From: Watersipora subatra
Taxonomy: Eukaryota > Bryozoa > Gymnolaemata > Cheilostomatida > Watersiporidae
Length of the DNA: 64,000 nt
Reading direction: 5' to 3'
Assembly: GCF_963576615.1 (NCBI RefSeq)
Contig: NC_088714.1
Coordinates: forward strand, 4,588,001 to 4,652,000
In this document: one piece after another, positions 10,430 to 25,200 of the stretch
Layout of the letters: each line of letters opens with the position of its first letter
Position numbering within the stretch: the first letter of the stretch is position 1
Notes under the pieces: generated by a model
What the model saw: the letters and a program-made list of their open reading frames with translations, nothing else
Told to the model about the DNA's origin: nothing
Database searches by the model: none
Translations under genes and position numbers: made by a program

Positions 10430-13203
10430 TCAACTTTGTAGTCAATTAAAGGGAATCTACAACTTTACAAAAAAGAATCTACAACTCTATTCACAGCTAG
10501 CCCTAGCTATTAATACCTATACACTGTCGTTGTACATGTTTCTTCCTGACACAATGTAGTTACCTTTTCCTCCAGCTTTCATGATTATTATTGCATATCT
10601 TTCTCCCTCTCCTTTCATCTTTGTGTCTTGACAATGGCTCGTTCTTTTTTCTGGTCCTTGCATCTTTTTTTGCCCGCTATTCCAACACCTTGTATATTCA
10701 TACACCGCATAAATTATATATGATTCCTAGTCTAGCAACATCACTAAAAGCTTTTTAGGCGCCCTTAGCTATAGCATATTTGATACCACAACTTTGTTAG
10801 GTCCTTAATGTCAAAAAGCTTTTTTTGTTCATCTTTGTTGTTTATTGTTATTTAGGGATCCTATAAATCTAAAAAAAACCTAGACTGATTCAACTTACTT
10901 CTAGGTTATTTATGCTCCTTTTGTGGAAAGAATTTCATACTACATGTATGTGTATGTCAACAGGCATTTCAACATATGTATTAATTCTAGCAAGTTAATA
11001 TGATGCGGCAGTAGCAACTTTCTATGTTTATCTATAGCCTAATACAATATTCAATAAGTATAGAAAAACTAATGTTGATGTATTGTAGCTATACACAGAA
11101 CATAGTTCAGCTAACATCTGAAAATTTTACACTTTTATCTATGAAACACCTAGCTTACATGGAAGCTCCTACACATTACAGGGAAAAATTTGATTGCTTC
11201 TAAAAGTTCTAGGTTCATTTTTATCATATCTGCTCAGTACTTTCAACATTAGTCTTATTCAAATGTGCATCTTTAACTTTGTTCCCAAAGTCGCCATATT
11301 AAACAGTTGTCATTTCATACTCACTCGTGCTTAAAGTTGTACTACTGAGGCTAAGTGATAAACTGACTGCATCACTAATCTGGAATTCTATTTATTTCAA
11401 TACTCTATGCATTAAACACAAGCACTAATTGCTCTGTATAAGTTTCTCACTAATAACAATAAAATAATTCTGTAAGCGGTAATGTTTCATGCTGATGCTA
11501 ACGTTTTTATAGCGTAATTAATATTTTTGCTGAAAATTGTCTAGAAATTTATCTAAATCTATCTTATTTAAAAATGAATCTAAAATTCGACCATACGTGA
11601 AAGATTAAAATTTTTCTAGATGAATAAAAGCATTTTCATCGTTCTTCACTAATACACTGCATGTATGTAAGAAGGATTTTTGTTAGCAGTTGATATAAAA
11701 GTATTCTATACTTGTGTGCTCATGATAGATCCATGTTTGATTTCATAAAATTTACAGATGAAGCTTGCACACTAAATGTTTCTGCTGGTAATGCTCAGTG
11801 TCATTTGTGTTAGCTGTTTTACTTAGTAATCTTTCTAATTCTCAAGTGTCTCTGTGCATTTGCTACCTCAATCATTAACATCTTCAGGTATTCTATATAA
11901 ACATATATTTAATACACATGTAAGTATTAGAAGGCTATATTGCACTTAGCAAAAATTGGGAAAAAGCGGTTTGGTTGCTGGTAGATAGTAATTTTTGTCC
12001 GAGGCTTTTTGAAGGATGTTCAAACATCTTCAGACCTTTTAAATAAACATATATTCAGCACACAGCAAGCTATGGGAAGGTTCTATTACTTTTATCAGAA
12101 CTGTGACATGAACGCTGGTTGATTGCTGGTCAATATTTTTGTCTAGGGATCTTTAGATAGTGCCAGCAAAATTACAAATAATTTTAGAAAACGCCCTCAG
12201 CTTAGCCTCTTTAGTCCAAAACTTGGTATTGGCCATTTTAGTGAGCTTTAATGAGAAGACTGTTCCCATTTCAGAAAATTCTGTTGACTTGCTGGTCAAA
12301 TAAATCTATGATATTCAGCTGCATTGTTGATCAATTTTAATGTATGTATAGATCTTATACAAGTATTTTGGTGTGTTAAATAAATATGGCACCATCTCTG
12401 ATTATCATGTTATAGCAAACAACCACTTTCTAGATCAAAGGTCGGATGACTCTGAACTTAAGGCCGAAATAGTGTTCAGGTTAGGAACAATTCTAAATTC
12501 AACTCTTTTTGTACTAAACTGCATCTGAAGGAATCGGAAATAATATATTTGACAAGCAAAATATCTGACTCATATATCGAAGCTTACTTAATTATTTGTT
12601 ACCAAAAGTCAAGGAATAAGTAAAGACAGAACTTATAGAACTCAATAAATCATTAGTTTACATATCAGGGGCATGAGAATCTTCTCTGTCCTGCCTGTCA
12701 AAGCAATTAAGTAAAAAATAACAAACTGAAAATTTATGTAACAGCCAAGAATATCTCATTGTATTTTTAGTAGAAGGATGGCTATTCAGTGTAATGTTCT
12801 CAATAAAAGAAATCTTAATCATTTCTGTCTTTACTTCTATATGATTAGCATTAGTTTAAAATACTTTGCTCATACGAGTACTTTGTTCATAGCATGAAAT
12901 GCCATTGGACTCTTAGAATCATAGTATTATGAATATTGTTGTTCTATTGAAAGCAAAGTGAGTTGAACAAAAAACAAAGATGAGCTCATCTATCAACCAG
13001 TCTCGGAGAAAGAAGTAAGACAATATTGGTGTCATAGCAATGGCTGGGAGTTGGCTGAGTGGCTGGGAGTTGTTGGGTTTTAACCTTGCTTCATAACATT
13101 GCCTTTTATAAATTTTAGGCAGGCATATGCTACTGATCACTGATTGATTTTAACCATTAAATGGTTTGACAAGGAAGGCTGCCAGTCATCTCTTGCGCAT
13201 GCA
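10430..13203. other. Gene-free interval before CWF19L2
   Basis: AT-rich sequence with short open frames only and no recognisable domain, RNA gene or array. The first 300 bp may hold the 5' LTR or leader of the Gypsy remnant, but I found no matching LTR copy. The last few hundred bases should include the CWF19L2 promoter and 5' UTR (inference from position); I see no obvious core-promoter motif. Confidence 0.5.
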
Positions 13204-16200
13204 ATGAACTTTGAAAGCAGCACTCAGTTGGAGGCTGAAAGAGCAGAAAAGAGAAAGGCTAGAGAACAGCTGTTGGAAGAGGTTTGTCTTCTCTTTTCTT
13301 TCTGCACGATCAGTAGATTGGCGTTTTTACGTCATCAATTCGTCTGCACACGCGCTCGTTTGCGGAAACGCCGCCATAGTTGTGGACAAACAATCGTCAT
13401 TCACTTTACGTTATTGAATTGTATTTTTGGGGTTATTTCTATATTATATCGGGATTCTCTGGAAAAAAGTGTTCAGCGTCGCTATACAAAGTTGCGAACA
13501 ACACCGTTGTTTGCGAAAATTAATTGCAGAAACTTTGTATTTTCAAAGATAAAAGTCATCTAGAAAGATGGCGTACCACGATAGAATGATGTCACAAAAT
13601 ATGAAGGATAGCTATAGCTGGACATATCGAAGTACAAACATACAGACGAACTTTGAGATTTATGTATATATATATATTAAAATGATAAGGCTCGTGTTCC
13701 TACGCTTTTGCCATTCCATGATTTGAGCTCAGTTGTCTCTTAGGACAGATTTTATGTTTAAGGTAATTTGTTCAAAAAGCATTTTTTTTTCAGGCTAAAA
13801 GGAAATATGACATAGAGGAAAGGAAAATTGCTGCAGCGAAAGCAAAAGGAGAAGATCAATGGATGCTGCCAGAGCTGAGCAAACACCTTGATCATCAGGA
13901 GAAGGTAGTGATATCTCATGTATTTTATACAAGATATTAGCTAGCCTATGCACTGGTAGAACCATGTAGGGGAAGATCACAAGTGCTAGAGTTAGGCAAG
14001 AGTTTAAACAAGGAGGGGCAATTTCCTTTTCACTATCATGTATTTCTTTGGCTCAAGTACAGAGATGTCAATGCACTATCCTACAGTAGTAGCTTTATCA
14101 TGATTACTTAATCGTTTTCCGTATGTTGCTGGAAAACGGGAACTTTTGATGAGCACTAAATAACCTTATTACCTGAGACTTGACTTCAGTTGATTTGTTA
14201 CGTCTCTAGTCTTCCTTCAGTTGATTTGTTACGTCTCTAGTCTTACTTCAGTTGATTTGTTACGTCTTTAGTCTTACTTCAGTTGATTTGTTACGTCTGC
14301 AGTCTTACTTCAGTTGATTTGTTACGTCTTTAGTCTTACTTCAGTTGATTTGTTACGTCTTTAGTCTTACTTCAGTTGATTTGTTACATCTCTAGTCTTA
14401 CTTCAGTTGATTTGTTACGTCTCTAGTCTTCCTTCAGTTGATTTGTTATGTCTCTAGTTTTACTTCAGTTGATTTGCTACGTCTTTAGTCTTACTTCAGT
14501 TGATTTGTTATGTCTGTAGTCTTCCTTCAGTTGATTTGTTACGTCTCTAGTCTTACTTCAGTTGATTTATGTCTCTAGTCTTTCTTCAGTTGATTTGTTA
14601 TGTCTCTAGTCTTACTTCAGTTGATTTGTTACGTCTCTAGTCTTACTTCAGTTGATTTGTTACGTCTCTAGTCTTACTTCAGTTGATTTGTTATGTCTCT
14701 AGTCTTACTTCAGTTGATTTGTTATGTCTTTAGTCTTACTTCAGTTGATTTGTTATGTCTCTAGTCTTACTTCAGTTGATTTGTTACGTCTCTAGTCTTC
14801 CTTCAGTTGATTTGTTATGTCTCTAGTCTTACTTCAGTTGATTGTTACGTCTCTAGTCTTACTTCAGTTGATTTGTTATGTCTCTTGTCTTCCTTCAGTT
14901 GATTTGTTACGTCTTTAGTCTTACTTCAGTTGATTTGTTATGTCTCTAGTCTTACTTCAGTTGATTTGTTATGTCTCTAGTCTTACTTCAGTTGATTTGT
15001 TATGTCTCTAGTCTTACTTCAGTTGATTTGTTACGTCTCTAGTCTTACTTCAGTTGATTTGTTACGTCTCTAGTCTTACTTCAGTTGATTTGTTACGTCT
15101 CTAGTCTTACTTCAGTTGATTTGTTACGTCTCTAGTCTTCCTTCAGTTGATTTGTTATGTCTCTAGTCTTACTTCAGTTGATTGTTACGTCTCTAGTCTT
15201 ACTTCAGTTGATTTGTTATGTCTCTTGTCTTCCTTCAGTTGATTTGTTACGTCTTTAGTCTTACTTCAGTTGATTTGTTACGTCTTTAGTCTTACTTCAG
15301 TTGATTTGTTACGTCTCTAGTCTTACTTCAGTTGATTTGTTACGTCTTTAGTCTTACTTCAGTTGATTTGTTACGTCTCTAGTCTTACTTCAGTTGATTT
15401 GTTATGTCTCTAGTCTTACTTCAGTTGATTTGTTACGTCTTTAGTCTTACTTCAGTTGATTTGTTACGTCTTTAGTCTTACTTCAGTTGATTTGTTATGT
15501 CTCTAGTCTTACTTCAGTTGATTTGTTACGTCTTTAGTCTTACTTCAGTTGATTTGTTACGTCTCTAGTCTTACTTCAGTTGATTTGTTATGTCTCTAGT
15601 CTTACTTCAGTTGATTTGTTACATCTTTAGTCTTACTTCAGTTGATTTGTTACGTCTTTAGTCTTACTTCAGTTGATTTGTTATGTCTCTAGTCTTACTT
15701 CAGTTGATTTGTTACGTCTTTAGTCTTACTTCAGTTGATTTGTTACGTCTCTAGTCTTACTTCAGTTGATTTGTTATGTCTCTAGTCTTACTTCAGTTGA
15801 TTTGTTACATCTTTAGTCTTACTTCAGTTGATTTGTTACGTCTTTAGTCTTACTTCAGTTGATTTGTTATGTCTCTAGTCTTACTTCAGTTGATTTGTTG
15901 TCTCTAGTCAACATTGGATATCTGAATTATTGTGTTTCTAATCAGGCTGGACCCATCATCAATGGCAATTTGATTACACTAACAAAGGATTTTGTGCAAG
16001 TTAGTTTTGTGCTGCAATGTAATCAACCCACTATTGAGTGACTTTATCATACTCTGGTTGTTTGTGTATTTAAGCTGAAACAAGAAAATTTAGTCTCAGT
16101 ATTCAGAACACTCAAATAATTGTTGTCCTTCAAGTACACAGCGAGCTGAGAGTTTACATATTAGTAGTTTATCATTTAGCCTGCGGTTCTGATAGGCAAC

Positions 16201-19200
16201 AGTTTTTCTTGTGTAGAAACTAAAGAAAAAGTCTAAAAAAGTCAAGAAGGAAAAGAAAAGCAAGCGTGAAAAAAAAAGTAAAAGGAAGGCTGATTCATCA
16301 GAGGTAACTCTCATTGTATAGTCTGTGGGCTGTAATCTACTTCTGTGGGTGTTGAGCACTACTTAGGCCTGTTGAAGTACTCAGGCTATATTAGTATGTC
16401 TCGTGTATACTTTAGACATTATTTGCCTACTTCTAGGGATGTCCTGATCATAGTATCGACATAAGGTGCTGGGTCAACATCGGATGATCATTTTTAAATA
16501 AATAAGTCTATAACCTCATATTTTCTACTAATTTGTTATTGATTATAGTGATAGTATCGTGGCCTACCGCAGCAATATATAGTCTTCAAGTTTTCATTAC
16601 TCAGATAAAAGTCTATTGAATTATCATGGTGCCAAGTTGTTTCAATTCATACCTTAGCAATGTAGCTGATGTGTTCAGTGAACAATGTTATTTTAGTCAA
16701 TACCTCAATATATTACAATTATTAAAGATGAACTTAGACAAAATTTAAACCATAACTGTCACATACAACTTTTTTCATATTTTGTAGGTAAATCAGACAC
16801 GCTGATTCCTATTTTGTACTAAAACTAAAGATTGGTCCACTAACCTTCAAAGTCATTAAGACTTTTTTAAAGCGTTTCAATATCCGTCTCAAAAACAACA
16901 CAATCGGCACAAGCTCTGCCCATAAATATGTGACGAAGCCTAGCTTTTTTAGGAACGGAAGTTAGGGATGTTTAGTCCGATTTAGAATAATAGAGATGGG
17001 TGTCTTAAAACCCATTATCTAAATCCAGCCTGTAAAATAATCTCAGTCTTTTATGAAAGGTAGATAAACTATTTAAAATTGCTCGTAGCTTGTTACTTGA
17101 TGTTTAATAGGATGAAAGTCGCAAAAAATGAGCTCTAAAAAGCACGATTTTATCGCAAGTTAGCGTTGTTATCGCACTTTTTTGAACTCATTTTTAAATA
17201 TGCAATGTTAAATAGCTTATCTCCCCTACCTTTCATAAAAGACAGATTATTTTGAAGGCTGAATTTAGATAATAATGGATTTTAAGGTATCCATCTCTAT
17301 AATTCTAAATTGGACTAAACATCCCTAACTTCCGTTCCTAAAAAGCTAGTATACGTCACGTATTTATGGGCAGAGCTTGTTGTGCCGATTGTGTTGTTTT
17401 CGAGACCGATATTAAAATGCTGTAAAAAAGCCTTCATTACCTTGAAATTTAGTGAACCAATCTTTATTTTGAGTACAAAATCGGGATCAGCTTGTCTGAT
17501 TTACCTAGTAAATACAATAAAAGTCGTACTTGACAATTATGGTTTAACATCACTGTGTTTAGGGGTTTTAAGAAACAATTGAAACACATGATTTTTCTAT
17601 TTATTCTTTTGCTAAGCATATTTATCTTGTTTTATGGGAAATTTCTATGCATTACATTGTATTGTTATTTATACAGAATGATAGCTTATATATAACTATC
17701 AAGGAGGCAGCAATTATTCGGTTGTTATGGTTTAAGTAGATTTTATCAGTAAGAATCGGTGTTTTTCCATCATTTGAGATGGTTTTTTGATGTTTGAGGT
17801 GACCTGACTGCTACAATGTTTCAAGATTAAAATCTACAACACTTCATTGTGATTCAAACACTCAGAAAAATAATACGTGCCAAATAACGCCATTAGTTGT
17901 TATTGTTGCTATAGTTGATATCGGCTATTGTGTTCAAGTTGAAGCATTACATGTCTCTGTTATGTTGGTCTCTTTACAATTACAGGCGTCACAATCATAC
18001 TTTTGATTAATCTGAGCGTTTTAATTGCAATCAAGTTTTATCGATTTTAATCTATAAACATTCCGGCAATCAGATCACCTCAAACATTAAAAACAATCGC
18101 CAGTAATAGACAAATACTGATACTTTCTGATAGAATCTGCTAAAACTTTGTGTAAATTAATCTTTAATAGCATTGCAACTGATCACAGACGGATAATGCA
18201 GTGTAATGCCTCTATTTACTATAATTTACTATAACTAGATGATACAATGAAGTGAAGGATCTTTACTCTATGCTTGTGTAGGTGATTTATTTTTCATATG
18301 AAGATCAAAGCAGGTTTACAAAATTAAGCCCTGTCATTTACTATTGTTCAGCTTGCCTTTCATTATCTGTGACAAGTGAGTCCTTCTTGAGAGTTTCTGG
18401 CTATATTGATAGTGCTGGAAGAAGAAAAACTTCTCACACCGAGAATTGAAGCACTACAAGTAGATACATCGATTTGGATAAGTTTTGTAGTTAGCACACG
18501 TACATGTATCTAAATATATTTCTTGTTTTCATAAATATGCACTGATAATTAAGTTTACATTCTTGTTTGTATTTAATGCACTGAAATATGCACTCAGTCA
18601 TGCAAAACAAGAGATTCAGAACGTCATTTTTATTTGATTAGTTATCGGGAAAGATCAATGAATAATATTGGTAATTGGATCAGCTGGTATATTTTGTTGG
18701 CTGAACATTCTTTTCTTTAAAGAATTTCTTTTTTAATATGTTACTGGTACACTACAATCCTTCTAGCAGCTATTGGCATCGAGACACAGCTTACAGAGCA
18801 GCGCTGAGCTCTTTGTATAAGTACTGAATTTTTAAGAGTTCAGCTTTAAAACTGCTAATTTTGAATCAAATGGGAAAATCGCTGACTTATTCTCACAGTA
18901 ATTTGACCAAAGTTGGTAAAGGTAAAATGCATTGCATGAGTTCTGCTGTCAGAGATGAATTACTAGTCATTTTTGTGTTTCTATGGTAACCAGAGCATTT
19001 GCCTTTATCTAATAGGGCTCTGATAGTGATCAGTGGGTGGAGAAGACCAAGGCAGTGGCTGCGAAGCCAGTGTTGGATAAAGGAAATGAAAAAGGCGTTA
19101 TCAAGGTACATTACAAGCCTGTGTTTTGTATCATGGGTCACCATCTATGGATATATCATGGGTGACCATATAGCAGCATGTCAAGAGTAGCCATATAGGG

Positions 19201-22200
19201 GCATATCATGAGTGGCCATATATGGGCATATCATGAGTGGCCATATATGGGCATATCATGAGTGGCCTTATATGGGCATATCATAATTGGCCATATAGCA
19301 GCATGTCAAGAGCTACCATATAAGGGCATATCACGAGTGACCATGTCAACTACCTACATGTTGCGTCACAAGCAATCTGCATGTTGTATATGCTACCCAT
19401 ATGTATGTTGCAAATATAATGTGTCTATGGTACATAAGCAAACTATTTGTATGTTTCATACACAGGATATCTGTCTGTTGCATGCGCAAGTATGCTGGAT
19501 TCACAGGCTATTTGTATGTTGCATCTCCAAGCTATCTGTATCGTATAACTCGTCAGTAGGTTGTGTTATGCCATCATACTGATGCATATTTGCTGGCAGG
19601 GTCCAGTACTGCAGAGAGATGACTGGATGACTATGAGTGCATCTGAAATACCAACTGTGTCTAGACAAGAACTGAGGGAGAAGATAAAGCAGGACAAGCT
19701 TCAGTATTCTGAGCAAAAGGCTCAGCCAGAACTCAACATAGATGAACCAGGAACACATGAAAAAGAGTTAAATCCTTACTGGAAGGCGGGGAGTGGTGGT
19801 GAGTCTTTCCTCTTTACAAACAAGTGATTGTACACTGGACGGCAACTCAATATCAATGCTTGTTGTTATTGTCAAGTTTGGGTTGTTAAACTACTGCATG
19901 TTCAAGCTATAATCATATTCAGCTAATAGGAGGCTTTCATGTGTCGATATATTTCATATCTTTCCAGTTTTAAGGTATCTGATTTTCCATCATCTATTTG
20001 CTAGCATATGCTTCTCAATTCTAACTAGTTTGACTTCAATAACTGTTTTGTGTATTCCAGTTCCACCACTTTTTCAGCAAATTATATATTGGTTGATTTT
20101 AATCCATCATTTTTTTTATGTCATCAAGCCGTTTGCACATGCGCTTCACGAAAAAGCCACCATATTTGTAAAAAATAATCATTATTCTTTTATTTAATAG
20201 TATTTATCGGTGTGGTTTTGATACTATAATAAAAAATTGCAAACAAAAGCATCATTTTCAAAACTCATTACAAAAGCTTTGTGTTTTAACAATAAAAGTT
20301 GTCTATAAAGATGGCCGACAACGATAAAATGATGTCACAAAAAACCGAAGGATACAAATAAGAAAGTGGAACGTCAATAGGATATATATTCTCATTATAA
20401 CTATCAGTGGTTGACTTCCCGGATTTGTGTAGATATTCTGTATAATTGGCAAACTCTTTATGTTAGGGCTAGATGCTCATGTAGCTTCATTTCTCCGCTT
20501 GTGGATTTAGCAGCTGATATAGTGTGTGCATACGTACCGTTTTAACTTTCCACAGGACTTCCTGAAGTACAGCAGGCTGCCATAGCAGTTCCCAAGCACA
20601 ACCTCTCTTTCCTTAAGCAAGCATACGCGAGATGTGAGAATCTGGCCAAGGAGTCAGGGGAGAGCCTTGAATCAATTGCCGCTGAGCGCTACGGGGTTTG
20701 TCCTCTTTTGGTTTGACCATTGCTCAAATACCACTCAAATCTGTTAGTTTTATTTTTATGTAGTCTAAGTTCTAATTTGTTCTTAAGATTGTGTGTCAGG
20801 TAAACATCCATTAGTTGGATGCATTAGGAACTCAAGCAGAGCGCTACAACACTGAATAGAGTCCTTATTATGGAAGTGAGATATGTTTGTGCCCAGTTTG
20901 CTTGTCTTGTTTTCGCAGTCTCTGGAGCAGCTAGAAGTTATGATAATGGAGGCGGAACGAAAGGAGGAGTTAACCAATGAAGTTATAAATCAACAGCAGG
21001 TCAGTAAAGGTTCAAGTCGTGCGCCTATTCATCGTGATCGGAGAAGTAGATCAAGGAGCAGGGATAGGTATCGAAAGCATCGAAGTCGATCTAAGAGTAG
21101 AGAAAAAACAAGAAGACAAAGAAGTAGGTCAGCTAGCCAGGGGTACGCTGAAAGATACAAATATAAGTCAAGAAGTAGTGAAAGATCAAGAAGAAAACGA
21201 GGTAGGTCAGACAGTCGAGAAAGGGTAAAAAGAGGTAGAAGTAGGTCAAGAAGCAACCATAGACATCAAAGCAGAAGAAATCGATCACCTAGTAAAGAAG
21301 ATTATACAAAACAGAAGAATAGGAAAACAAGCCGAGAGCGCAGGAGATCTAGGTCAGGAACTAGGTCACAAAGTAGGCGTAGGTCTCGAGATAAATCACC
21401 TGACCGAGATCGAAGCCGGAGAGATCAAAGAATGTCAAGGAGTTCTAGTTCTGGCAGCAGTTCTAGGAGCAGTTTGTCTCCGAGGAGAGACAGAAAAGGG
21501 AAGACCGGTGAGATGCCTAATAACTCATCAGAAATATCTAAAAGGTATATTTTCGGTTAAAGTGGTTTGACAATGACGCAGTGTGTCTAAATGTATTCAT
21601 GATTTTGGTGTATCCCTTCCGACACCATGTATTCATGAGTATAGTGTATCCTTTTCAGATACTATGTATGATTAATTGTAGTGTACCTCTGCACACACCA
21701 TGTATTCATGAGTGCAGTGTACCCTCTGCAGAGAACATGTATTCACAATTCATGTTTTTCGTCCTTAAGCAGAGGCCGGGGCTATGGAGTTACTTACATT
21801 TGTATTTTTTAGAAGAGTTCAAATAATAGCTTTTACCGTAGATAGTGACAGTTATTGGTTTGTAATTTTCAGGTTTATGAAACCAGGAGATTTGGATTCT
21901 GTGGATAAATCGAAACGAGTTTTTCTTAAACCTGGTGACTCTCTAAATCCTTCCCGGTCCATGATCAAAACATCGAGTAACAATCAGCCATCTTGGAAGA
22001 AGCCAGGTTTGTGAGCAGACCGTGTATATAACAGTGTCAAGGTTTTTCCTAATTTCCGATTTTGCTCAGACAACATTGACTTTCATGCTGGAAATATCTA
22101 AATAATTTTAATTTTTTAATTTTAATTTAATCTATTTTGAGTTGACTTGTAAGTCTCTATCTTGTTGTCTTGGTTGTTTATCCGTTGTTTATTGCTGAAA

Positions 22201-25200
22201 ATGTCAAAGGCAATTATGGTTTGTTTTGGAAACAAAGTTACTTTCAGTTGTATTGATTGGACAGCTCTGAATTATTTAAAAACTAAGCGAGTATGCCTGA
22301 ATATTTCAGTTGTTCTTATACAGGGGCTAGAAGGGCACCGGATGCATCTAACGAATCTCTACATGACACAAGTAAATCTGGTAAACTCTAATATCAGTAT
22401 TTTAATGTTTTTATATCTGTATCTAAACTCATTGGAATTCTATTGATGCATAAATGTATGGCCAATATGTTTGTGTAGCACCAAGGTATCTTTTGTATAA
22501 AATTTTGTACAGTAGGCGCTCCTACAATGCAAATAATTCGTTCCAGGAAAGTTTACATTATAGGGTTTTATGTTATTTGAACAGTAAAATACATGTATAT
22601 TGCCTAATCCGTTCCAAGATCTTTCCAAACTCACCCCTTTAGTCACACGAAAAAAAAAATTAGACTTGACTTTTTAATTTGACGGCTGTACCATAATTGT
22701 AGTATTATTTGTTGCATCGACAACTTTTCTCATCACTTTCAGTCGTTTCATGGTTCATGATTGCAGCCATTATACAATAAGTTAAAAATATTTCCGTTGT
22801 CCATTTACTATGATATATTTATTTTTTTCCAGACAGCAAGCTCTATTCTGCAAAATAAAACTAATAACAAATATCTATACGTCTACAATTAAGCAAAGGA
22901 AAAATATATTTTCACTATTATCTTTAGTGAACGTAGTGTGTATCTGTCCATCGTCTATCTGTCTCTAGGGAGGTCAAGGTTAGAATAAAATATAGCTTTC
23001 GAGGATACTCCAACTAGTGACATTTAGATTGGCAAACCGGCGCTGTAACAATCGATCACTTTTAAGTATTTCTGAGCAATTGCGCAGCTATTTATTCCCA
23101 CTGTTTTGTCTAACGGTCTATCACGACGAACTAGAATGTGATGGAACTTGTATACAAGTGCGTATATATAATAGAGATAAAGCTTTGTCTCATAAGTGTG
23201 ATGAGAAAAGGAAAGCAACATTTTAAAGCTAACTACAAGATTTTTGTTATTCAAATCGAATCTGAGGACTTGCACCATTTTGACACCACGTTATATGGAA
23301 GTCTTCATGTAGCATGAAGCAAAAACTTAAGATGATTGTTTTACGTTTTGAGGAATTTATGTTATAGGAGGTGTACGTTATAGGAGGTATACATTATAGG
23401 TGTACGTTATAGGAGGTATACGTTATAGGAGGTATATGTTATAGGAGGTATACATTATAGAAGATAAACGTTATAGGAGGTGTACGTTATAGGAGGTATA
23501 CGTTATAGGAGGTATACGTTAAAGAAGGTGTATGTTATAGGAGGTGTACATTATAGGAGGTATACGTTATAGGAGGTGTACATTATAGGAGGTGTACGTT
23601 ATAGGAGGTATACGTTAAAGGAGGTGTACGTTATAGGAGGTGTACGTTATAGGAGGTATACGTTATAGGAGGTGTACGTTATAGGAGGTGTACGTTATAG
23701 GAGGTATACGTTATAGGAGGTATACGTTATAGGATGTATACGTTATAGGAAGTGTACGTTATAGGAGGTATACGTTATAGGAGGTGTATGTTATAGGAGG
23801 TGTACATTATAGGAGGTATACGTTATAGGAAGTGTACGTTATAGGAGGTATACGTTAAAGGAGGTGTACGTTATAGGAGGTTTACGTTATAGGAGGTATA
23901 CGTTATAGGAGGTATACGTTATAGGAGGTATACGTTATAGGAGGTATACGTTATAGGCGGTGTATGTTATAGGCGTGTCTACTGTATACTAAAGCTGTTT
24001 AACATGTCAACATTGTCTTATGTTTAACAGCAAGTAGGACAGATAACGACAGCTCATCTACTAGTAGCTCAGGGGAAGACTCAGCTGGTGAAAGTTCAGA
24101 AGAAGAACAGTCAAGGCCAGCTATGGTATTGCATTATCATACATATCTACAGCAGTACATACATTAGACAGCAGTTTTGCTGCTTGTTATTGCTTTCACT
24201 GTATAGTATAATATACTATATAATATTATTATACAAGGCCCTGTTATGGTACAGAGCGTATCATTACTGGCTTTTATAGAAGTTGATGTACTCTATAATC
24301 AGTACTTTAAATATTTTACTAGTTATACTTCAAGTTGAAATTTTATTAATTTGCATGTGAATTTTAAATAGCCAATTAATTTATGACTCGCTAAGATCAC
24401 CAGGTGTCTGGCAATAGGCTGCCAAAGTCAGCGCTGTGATTAATCGAGTTTGAGTGATGGAGATGTCGTAATGCTTGTACATATACAGCGAAGGAATGGT
24501 TTTCCCTCCCTCTCTGTAAAGAACTGATAGATTAATGAAAAGAATAGTGAATATGCTGGAGTTCATAAGGGTGGCACAACTCCTAAGGGTGACACACCAC
24601 CAACTCACAGTTTTAAGCACCGCAAATATGATAACTGCATATGCAATAGCAAAACTATGATTGATGTGCAATTCTATAGTTGCCTGTAACATGAATATGC
24701 TGTCAGTCTTGGTTTCCTCCGTAGCGACTGTCGGTTTAAAAACCATTTTCTGTAACGATTATTAGTTTCCTCTGCAACTGAAATAAGCAAATGCAAGTCG
24801 AGACAATCTGGCTTATACAATTGGTTGTTGTACACACATATTGACGTTTGTTATGTATGTGGAGTCCCTCACTCCACCCCTAAACCTGATTAATGATTGG
24901 GTTGGGTGTACACTTGGGACACTTGATGACTCATTATTATATAACTGTTGAAAGGTGTACTGCTGGAAACCTGTGGAAGCCCAGGACTCCCTATGTGTAC
25001 TAGTTCTAACTAGTTGGCCTACCTTTAACTCTGCAGCAAATTTTAGCAAGGAATAATGGCTCTATTTAATAAATGACCTTGACATTCATGCTGTGGCACT
25101 AAACTGAAGCTCTTGCTCTTGATTAGGTAGCACTAACGGATGATGAAATGAATGCTCTCGGTGCAAAGATACTGAAGGCAGAGCTGATGGGGAATGATGA

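Noticed and set aside
13282..13563. Extension of CWF19L2 exon 1 into a 139-codon frame
   Set aside because: Exon 2 joins in phase 0 at 13281; the extension is repeat family D sequence in intron 1.
14184..15907. CRISPR-like array
   Set aside because: Units are contiguous 31-mers without unique spacers, in an intron of an animal gene.
21029..21256. Minus-strand Leu-rich frame opposite the RS block
   Set aside because: Antisense shadow of Arg/Ser codons.
21508..21513. Strong donor GTGAGA within the RS exon
   Set aside because: Its use would give phase 1 and an immediate stop in exon 8; the donor at 21545 restores the conserved FMKPGD frame.
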